Part shown: in pieces, positions 5,546-10,193 of the stretch
Numbering within the stretch: position 1 is the first letter of the stretch
Layout: each line of letters opens with the position of its first letter
Origin: an uncultured bacterium
GTDB taxonomy: Bacteria; Acidobacteriota; UBA890
DNA length: 10,193 bases
Direction of reading: 5' to 3'
Assembly (NCBI GenBank): GCA_937922775.1
Contig: CALAKE010000190.1
Location: 1-10,193, forward strand
Position numbers and translations under genes: made by a program
The notes under the pieces: model-generated
Databases searched by the model: none
Told to the model about the DNA's origin: nothing
Seen by the model: the letters and a program-made list of their open reading frames with translations, nothing else

Positions 5546-6790
5546 ATGCCCGAAGACGACCAGCTTGCGAGCTTGCAGATCGATCGCGGCGAGGAGGGGC
5601 GCCGCCGGATTTGGCCGGCCCTGCTTATCTTCGCGATCGTGGTTGCAGCAGTAGCCTCTGTGTCCTGGTTTTTTCTTCTCCGCCCCCGCACTCCGGAGGT
5701 GAGAACTGCAGTGGCCCGAGAAGTGAGTCTCGATCAGGAGGCAACTGTGCTGAACGCTTCCGGATACGTCACCGCGCGACGTCAAGCCACCATCTCTTCG
5801 AAGGTAACTGGCCGCGTTCTCGAGGTGTTGATCGAAGAAGGAATGGAGGTCGAAGAAGGTCAGATCATGGCACGCCTGGACGACTCCAACGCTCGAGTGA
5901 GCCTCGGGCTTGCGGAGGCCGAGCTGGCGGCGGCGCGAAGTGCGCTCAACGAAACGGAGGTGAGGCGCGCCGAGGCCGAGGTCGATTTGAGTCGAATCAA
6001 AGAGCTCGTTGATCGCAGCGTGGTCAGCCAGGCGGAGCTCGATCGCGCCCAGGCCGGGTTCGATTCGCTTGTGGCTCGCATCGAGCAGCAGCAAACCCAG
6101 ATCGAGGTCGCAGCGCAGCGTGTAGCCGTCTGGCAGCAGGAGATCGACGACCGCACGATTCGTGCGCCGTACGACGGCGTGGTGATTTCCAAGAACGCCC
6201 AACCGGGGGAGATGATCTCTCCGCTATCCGCCGGCGGGGCTTTTACGCGAACGGGAATCGCCACTGTGGTCGACATGTCCTCGCTCGAGATCGAGGTCGA
6301 CGTCAATGAGAGCTACATCAATCGGGTGCGCGCGGGACAGGCTGTGGAGGCGACTCTCGATGCTTACTCTGATTGGCAGATCCCGGCACACGTGATTGCC
6401 ATCGTGCCAACTGCGGATCGCCAGCGAGCCACGGTTCGTGTGCGTATCGGCTTCGAGGAGCTCGACCCTCGGATTCTGCCCGACATGGGCGTGAAAGTGG
6501 CCTTCCGCGAAACCGCTGTGCGGCCGGGTGAAGCGCCGATGGATGCCGGGCGGCCGGTGTCGGCGCGACCCGGGGTTATCGTCCCGCCGAGCGCCATACG
6601 CAAGGACGGCAGCCGAGACATCGTGTTCGTGGTGCGCGATGACACGGTCGAACGTCGGGCTGTAACGCTGGGCGACCCGGTGGATCAGGACGTGGTGGTC
6701 ATGTCTGGGTTGGCACCGGGAGAGGCGGTGGTGGTCGACGGCCCGCCTGATCTGGCGGACGGCGATTTGGTTCGAGTGGCAAACCAGTGA
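5546..6790 (+). CDS. HlyD/MacA-type periplasmic adaptor (membrane fusion protein)
   Basis: The 414-residue protein has a short cytoplasmic N-terminus, one membrane anchor (about 23-45, ending W-F-F-L-L-R), then the ordered adaptor domains. The first lipoyl half-motif is about 68-115 (A-S-G-Y-V-T-A-R-R-Q-A-T-I-S-S-K-V-T-G-R, later E-E-G-Q-I-M-A-R-L-D). An alpha-helical hairpin/coiled coil rich in Ala, Glu, Arg and Gln spans about 118-200. The second lipoyl half (I-R-A-P-Y-D-G-V-V-I, 205-214) follows, then a beta-barrel (about 248-325) and a membrane-proximal domain with V-I-V-P-P-S-A-I (344-351). In this family the protein links inner-membrane MacB-type ABC permeases to an outer-membrane channel and helps gate the ATPase. 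The start at ATG 5546 gives a normal N-terminus just before the anchor; extension to TTG 5417 adds 43 unconserved residues. It is the first gene of the operon, 78 nt before the ATPase gene. Confidence 0.93.
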   Translation: MPEDDQLASLQIDRGEEGRRRIWPALLIFAIVVAAVASVSWFFLLRPRTPEVRTAVAREVSLDQEATVLNASGYVTARRQATISSKVTGRVLEVLIEEGMEVEEGQIMARLDDSNARVSLGLAEAELAAARSALNETEVRRAEAEVDLSRIKELVDRSVVSQAELDRAQAGFDSLVARIEQQQTQIEVAAQRVAVWQQEIDDRTIRAPYDGVVISKNAQPGEMISPLSAGGAFTRTGIATVVDMSSLEIEVDVNESYINRVRAGQAVEATLDAYSDWQIPAHVIAIVPTADRQRATVRVRIGFEELDPRILPDMGVKVAFRETAVRPGEAPMDAGRPVSARPGVIVPPSAIRKDGSRDIVFVVRDDTVERRAVTLGDPVDQDVVVMSGLAPGEAVVVDGPPDLADGDLVRVANQ

Positions 6791-6831
6791 ACCGCTGCGG
6801 GGCCTGCGTCAACGGGGAAGTCGCACGAGGA

Positions 6832-6841
6832 GCGCTAGCGC
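6832..6841. other. Perfect 10-nt palindrome in the adaptor-ATPase gap
   Basis: GCGCTAGCGC is a perfect inverted repeat without a loop in the 78-nt gap (6791-6868), 27 nt before the ATPase start. No T-tract follows, so it does not look like an intrinsic terminator. It could be a small operator or chance in GC-rich DNA. Confidence 0.2.
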
Positions 6842-6868
6842 AGTCGCGTTGAGGAGCAAGGAAACACG

Positions 6869-7567
6869 ATGAGCGAGAACAACGGAATGCTGGTTCGTGC
6901 CAACGGAGTCGACAGGAGCTTCCGGCGCGGTGCCGAGAAGATAGAAGTCCTCTCGAAGCTCGACCTCGAAATCCCTGGCGGAGAGTTCCTCTGCCTGATG
7001 GGACCTTCAGGATCAGGCAAATCGACCCTCCTGAACTTGATCGGTGGCCTCGACCGGCCCAGCGCCGGGACCATCGAGGTGGGAGGGAAGCGCATTGACA
7101 ACATGTCGGGGCGCAAGCTGGCGTCCTGGCGAGCCCGCCATGTTGGCCTCGTCTTCCAGTTTTACAATCTGCTTCCCGTGTTGAGCGCAGCGCGTAATGT
7201 CGAACTGCCTTTGCTCCTTACGCCTCTCTCCAAGTCGGAGCGCAAGAAGCAGGTGGAAACGGCTCTTTCGATCGTTGGCCTTACGCAGCGTGCCAAGCAT
7301 TATCCGGGAACGCTTTCAGGCGGTGAGCAGCAGAGGGTCGGAATCGCGCGGGCCATCGCCACTGACCCGACCTTGTTGCTGTGCGATGAGCCGACGGGAG
7401 ACCTGGACCGCAAGTCGGGGGATGAGATCCTCGACCTGCTACAGGCCCTCTGCCAGGACCACGGTAAGACGATCGTCATGGTGACGCACGACCCACATGC
7501 CGCAGCCCGCGCCGATCGTGTGCTCTACCTCGAGGAAGGCCGGCTCACGTCCGAGGTGCCGGAATGA
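6869..7567 (+). CDS. ABC transporter ATP-binding protein, MacB/LolD type
   Basis: The 232-residue nucleotide-binding domain is complete. Walker A is G-P-S-G-S-G-K-S (45-52), the Q-loop is V-F-Q-F-Y-N-L-L-P (95-103), and the signature is L-S-G-G-E-Q-Q-R (149-156). Walker B is L-L-L-C-D-E-P (169-175) with catalytic Glu174, the D-loop is G-D-L-D (177-180), and the switch is T-H-D (206-208). F-Q-x-x-N-L-L-P and the L-D-R-P-S-A-G-T segment are typical of the MacB/LolD/FtsE branch, whose mechanotransmission transporters act on periplasmic substrates. ATG 6869 has AAGGA about 7 nt upstream. The stop overlaps the start of the next gene (ATGA, 4 nt), so ATPase and permease are probably made in balanced amounts. 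Unlike MacB itself, ATPase and permease are separate polypeptides. It should dimerise under the two permeases encoded downstream. Confidence 0.95.
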   Translation: MSENNGMLVRANGVDRSFRRGAEKIEVLSKLDLEIPGGEFLCLMGPSGSGKSTLLNLIGGLDRPSAGTIEVGGKRIDNMSGRKLASWRARHVGLVFQFYNLLPVLSAARNVELPLLLTPLSKSERKKQVETALSIVGLTQRAKHYPGTLSGGEQQRVGIARAIATDPTLLLCDEPTGDLDRKSGDEILDLLQALCQDHGKTIVMVTHDPHAAARADRVLYLEEGRLTSEVPE

Positions 7568-8718
7568 AGTATCTGCACCTGATCTGGAGCAACTTGAAGC
7601 GCAAGAAGGTACGGACGACGCTCACGTTCCTGTCGATCCTCATCGCTTTCGTACTATTCGGCTACATGGTCGCCATCAAGACCGCCTTCGACATGGGTGT
7701 CAGCGTCGCCGGGGCCGACCGGCTCATCGTCCGCCACAAGGTTTCGATCATCCAGCTTTTGCCGGAGAGCTACGAGGCCCGGATGGAAGAGCTCGACGGC
7801 GTGGCCGATGTCACCCATGCAACCTGGTTCGGCGGAGTCTACCAGAGGCCTACCAACTTCTTCGCCCAAATGCCGGTCAGGCCTGAAGAGTACATGGCAA
7901 TGTATCCGGAGTTCCTCTTGCCTGAAGAGCAGATGGAGGCGTGGATGAGTACGCGCACGGGCGCGATCGCGGGGCGAGCCACCGCCGATCGGTTTGGCTG
8001 GCAGGTGGGTGACCGCATCCCCATTCAGGCAACGATCTGGCTCCGACAGGGCGGCGAGCAAACGTGGGAGTTCGATCTCGTTGGGATCTACGAGGGCGCC
8101 GAGCAGGCTACCGACACGACGCAGTTCCTCTTCCGCTACGACTATTTCGACGAGGCGCGACAAATGGGCCGGGGGCTGATCGGCTGGTACCTCGTGCGAG
8201 TCGAAGATCCGGACCGTGCTGCCGAGGTCGCTAATGCCATCGATGTGGAGTTCGCCAACTCCCCAGCGGAAACCAGCGCCGAGACCGAGATGGCCTTCGT
8301 GCAGGGATTTGCCAAGCAAGTCGGCAACATTGGCGCCATCATGATCGGGGTCCTGAGCGCGGTTTTCTTCACTATTCTGCTGGTCGCCGGAAACACCATG
8401 GCCCAAGCGGTGCGCGAGCGGCTCAACGAGATCGGTGTTCTCAAAGCCATCGGCTTCACGGACGGCCAGGTGCTGGGCATGGTTCTCGTCGAGTCCTGCC
8501 TTCTGGCCGTCTTGGGCGGCGGCTTCGGCCTCGTGCTCGTCTGGTATTTGATCTCTCTCGGGGATCCGACGGGCGGCGCCTTGCCGATATTCTTCATCCC
8601 GAACAGCGCGTTCATCGTCGGTACAGCGATGGCGGTGGGGCTCGGTCTTGTAGCCGGGATCTTCCCGGCGCTTCAAGCCAGTCGTCTGCGTATCGCTGAC
8701 GCGCTGCGGAGAGACTAG
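7564..8718 (+). CDS. ABC transporter permease 1, FtsX/MacB type
   Basis: The 384-residue permease has the four-helix type VII ABC layout. TM1 is about 19-40, preceded by the basic segment N-L-K-R-K-K-V-R. A large periplasmic domain spans about 41-255 (MacB-PCD-like, with G-W-Q-V-G-D-R-I-P-I near 145-154 and D-L-V-G-I-Y near 171-176). TM2 is about 256-278, TM3 about 303-328 and TM4 about 348-368. After TM2 comes R-E-R-L-N-E-I-G-V-L-K-A-I-G-F-T (284-299), the conserved FtsX coupling segment that contacts the ATPase, and the end is P-A-L-Q-A-S-R-L-R-I-A-D-A-L-R-R. GAGGTG lies 5 nt before the ATG, and the start overlaps the ATPase stop by 4 nt. The periplasmic domain is acidic and has a run rich in Met, Pro, Glu and Tyr (about 103-127), perhaps specific to this subgroup. 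Substrate unknown. Confidence 0.92.
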   Translation: MKYLHLIWSNLKRKKVRTTLTFLSILIAFVLFGYMVAIKTAFDMGVSVAGADRLIVRHKVSIIQLLPESYEARMEELDGVADVTHATWFGGVYQRPTNFFAQMPVRPEEYMAMYPEFLLPEEQMEAWMSTRTGAIAGRATADRFGWQVGDRIPIQATIWLRQGGEQTWEFDLVGIYEGAEQATDTTQFLFRYDYFDEARQMGRGLIGWYLVRVEDPDRAAEVANAIDVEFANSPAETSAETEMAFVQGFAKQVGNIGAIMIGVLSAVFFTILLVAGNTMAQAVRERLNEIGVLKAIGFTDGQVLGMVLVESCLLAVLGGGFGLVLVWYLISLGDPTGGALPIFFIPNSAFIVGTAMAVGLGLVAGIFPALQASRLRIADALRRD

Positions 8719-8720
8719 CG

Positions 8721-9908
8721 ATGAGGTGGCTCTCACAGGTTGCGTCGATCACGCTCTTTAATCTGCGCTCGATGATGCAGCGAAAGGGGTCCGCGGCGGC
8801 GGCAATTTTCGGAATCGCGGGCGTCGTCCTGGTCTTCGTAGCCGTCCTCTCGATCGCTCAGGGGTTTCGGCATGCCATGACGGCGAGTGGCCGCGAGGAC
8901 ACGGCTATCGTGCTGCGCAGTGGTGCATCCACCGAGATGATGAGCGGGCTCGCGCGTGAGGAGACACGCATTATCGCGGAGACTCCGGGTGTCGCTCGAG
9001 CATCGGGTGGTCAGGCATCCTCCCCGGAGCTCTTCGTCATCATCGACCTACCGAAGCGCTCCACTGAAACGAGCGCGAACGTGCCGCTTCGGGGTGTGGA
9101 GGAACCGGCTTTCGAGGTCCGCGATGGGCTGCGAATCGTCGAGGGCAGGAACTTCGCATGGGGTCGCAACGAGGTGATTGTCGGAGCTGGAGCGGCACGC
9201 GAGTTCGCTGGCCTGGATCTCGGCGCAAGCCTCGAGGTGGCGGGCGAACAGTGGGCGATCGTGGGCATCTTCGAAGACGACGGCGGGATCTCCGAGTCGG
9301 AGGTTTGGACCGATGCCAGGCTGCTGCAATCGGCCTACCGGCGTGGAGACTCCTTCCAATCTGTGTATACCAAGCTGGAGTCGGCAGATACGTTCACTGA
9401 TTTCCGTGACGAGCTTTCGACCGATCCTCGCGTCAATGTCACTGCCACTCGACAAACTGACTACTACTCCGAGCAGTCGACGATGGTAACCGCCATCATC
9501 ACGGGTCTCGGCACACTCATCGCGGTTCTGATGGGGTTTGGCGCCATAATCGGCGCTTTCAACACGATGTATACGGCCGTTTCTTCGCGGACGCGGGAGA
9601 TCGCCACGCTGAGGGCGCTTGGCTTCAAGGCCGGACCCGTGGTTGTCTCGGTGCTGATCGAGTCGGTAGTTCTGGCGATCGTTGGCGGTCTTATCGGCGG
9701 TGCGATCGCCTATTTCGTCTTCAACGGCTTTCGTGCCGCCACAATCAACTTTCAGAGCTTCAGCCAGGTTGCCTTCACCTTCTACGTCACCCCCTCACTC
9801 CTGTTTCAGGGAGCTATCCTTGCAGCGTTCATCGGGCTCGTCGGCGGCTTGGTTCCGGCGATACACGCGGCGCGAATGCCGGTGGCAGCGGCCCTGCGAA
9901 AAGTATGA
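8721..9908 (+). CDS. ABC transporter permease 2, FtsX/MacB type
   Basis: The 395-residue protein is the paralogous partner of permease 1, with the same layout. TM1 is about 26-47. A periplasmic MacB-PCD-like domain follows, with I-V-L-R-S-G-A (63-69), I-V-E-G-R-N-F (139-145), E-V-I-V-G (151-155), G-A-S-L-E-V (168-173) and W-A-I-V-G-I-F (178-184). TM2 is about 256-283, TM3 about 305-334 and TM4 about 359-380. The coupling segment is S-S-R-T-R-E-I-A-T-L-R-A-L-G-F (288-302), and the C-terminus ends P-A-I-H-A-A-R-M-P-V-A-A-A-L-R-K. It starts 2 nt after permease 1, with GGAGAG 7 nt upstream of the ATG. The two permeases probably form a heterodimer, as in LolC/LolE. Its last codons overlap the next small gene by 4 nt. 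The divergent periplasmic domains suggest asymmetric substrate or adaptor contacts, which is inference. Confidence 0.93.
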   Translation: MRWLSQVASITLFNLRSMMQRKGSAAAAIFGIAGVVLVFVAVLSIAQGFRHAMTASGREDTAIVLRSGASTEMMSGLAREETRIIAETPGVARASGGQASSPELFVIIDLPKRSTETSANVPLRGVEEPAFEVRDGLRIVEGRNFAWGRNEVIVGAGAAREFAGLDLGASLEVAGEQWAIVGIFEDDGGISESEVWTDARLLQSAYRRGDSFQSVYTKLESADTFTDFRDELSTDPRVNVTATRQTDYYSEQSTMVTAIITGLGTLIAVLMGFGAIIGAFNTMYTAVSSRTREIATLRALGFKAGPVVVSVLIESVVLAIVGGLIGGAIAYFVFNGFRAATINFQSFSQVAFTFYVTPSLLFQGAILAAFIGLVGGLVPAIHAARMPVAAALRKV

Positions 9909-10123
9909 GGACGCGGCTCGGAGAGCTCAGCTCGAGTCGTCTCGGGGCGTTGCCGGCCGCTGCAACTTCGATCATCCCGCTGGCTATCGCGGGTTGGGCC
10001 GGTACAGCCTGGCCGGCTCAGGATTCAGCTAACGACGACGAGACGCGGGCCACCGTTGTGCGCGAGATCGTCGACGGCAAGATCCTCAGGGTCTGGTACT
10101 ACCCAGCGGAACGAGATCTCTGA
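9905..10123 (+). CDS. Small protein with N-terminal hydrophobic segment, function unknown, coupled to the ABC operon
   Basis: The 72-residue frame starts at ATG 9905, overlapping the permease 2 stop by 4 nt (ATGA), the same coupling used between ATPase and permease 1. The N-terminus is M-R-T-R-L-G, with two Arg. A hydrophobic Ala/Gly/Ile-rich span follows (about 14-37), then a Gln-Asp-Ser-Ala-Asn-Asp-Asp linker. A mixed segment comes next (T-R-A-T-V-V-R-E-I-V-D-G-K-I-L-R-V-W-Y-Y-P, 48-68) that could form two short strands. It could be an exported peptide, a membrane-tethered accessory subunit, or the front end of a longer exported protein cut by a nonsense or frameshift mutation; the abrupt end at A-E-R-D-L allows the last option. 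I recognise no family. Overlap and operon position support expression; there is no strong Shine-Dalgarno site, consistent with coupling. Confidence 0.6.
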   Translation: MRTRLGELSSSRLGALPAAATSIIPLAIAGWAGTAWPAQDSANDDETRATVVREIVDGKILRVWYYPAERDL

Positions 10124-10130
10124 GTAGAAT

Positions 10131-10144
10131 GGTGGGTTGCCACC
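10131..10144 (+). terminator. Possible GC-rich hairpin after the operon's last stop
   Basis: GGTGG (10131-10135) pairs with CCACC (10140-10144) around a GTTG loop, 8 nt after the last stop codon. The stem is only 5 bp and no T-tract follows, so an intrinsic terminator is doubtful. Confidence 0.18.
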
Positions 10145-10193
10145 CGCCGCCCCCTGTACTGGCTGTGCGCTCCTGTGCGAGCACGACTATGAT

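Noticed and set aside
7654..8736. A 360-codon open frame antisense to permease 1
   Set aside because: It lies opposite a clear FtsX-type permease and its translation is charged and low-complexity with no motif; such antisense frames are common in GC-rich coding DNA.
10129..10193. Possible start of another + strand frame running off the right edge
   Set aside because: Only about 21 Pro/Cys-rich codons are visible, with no ribosome-binding site or motif, so it cannot be supported.

Overview
The window is GC-rich, densely coding bacterial DNA from a Gram-negative (diderm) organism. The evidence for a diderm is a TolB-like beta-propeller end, a HlyD-type periplasmic adaptor, MacB/FtsX-type ABC permeases and a Tat-exported oxidoreductase. 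The style (PD40 propellers, MacB-like export operons, ArsN2-like acetyltransferase, many GTG starts) recalls Gemmatimonadota, Acidobacteriota or related uncultured lineages. No rRNA or marker gene is present, so the taxonomic guess is weak. I saw no tRNA, rRNA, CRISPR array, insertion sequence, integrase or attachment site.

Region 1 (2-2794, + strand) is a tightly packed run of genes. It holds the C-terminal end of a PD40/TolB-like beta-propeller protein cut by the window edge, an MPPED-like calcineurin-type metallophosphoesterase, an isoprenylcysteine-carboxyl-methyltransferase (ICMT)-like membrane methyltransferase, an ArsN2-like GNAT acetyltransferase, and a small multi-pass membrane protein overlapping the acetyltransferase by 7 nt. 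A 41-codon small ORF with a good ribosome-binding site closes it. Short gaps and overlaps suggest co-transcription, but the gene functions do not form a recognised pathway.

Region 2 (2814-5236, - strand) converges on region 1. In transcription order it holds a Tat-signal extended-SDR (NAD-dependent epimerase/dehydratase-like) protein and a membrane-anchored family 2 glycosyltransferase of the HpnB/CrtQ type. Both are clear family members, and both deviate at motif positions usually tied to catalysis.

Region 3 (5237-5545) is a divergent intergenic stretch with short imperfect repeats, a weak -10-like hexamer and no convincing gene.

Region 4 (5546-10123, + strand) is an export operon: HlyD/MacA-type adaptor, MacB/LolD-type ATPase, two separate FtsX/MacB-type permeases, and a 72-residue protein with an N-terminal hydrophobic segment. 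The last four genes are joined by ATGA overlaps or a 2-nt gap. This should assemble as a heterodimeric permease with one ATPase and a periplasmic adaptor. No outer-membrane factor is in the window. The substrate cannot be read from the sequence. The final 70 bases hold a small GC-rich hairpin and no supportable gene.

No wholly new system is proven here. The best leads are the uncharacterised small coupled proteins (2273-2659, 2669-2794, 9905-10123) and the motif-divergent exported SDR and glycosyltransferase pair.
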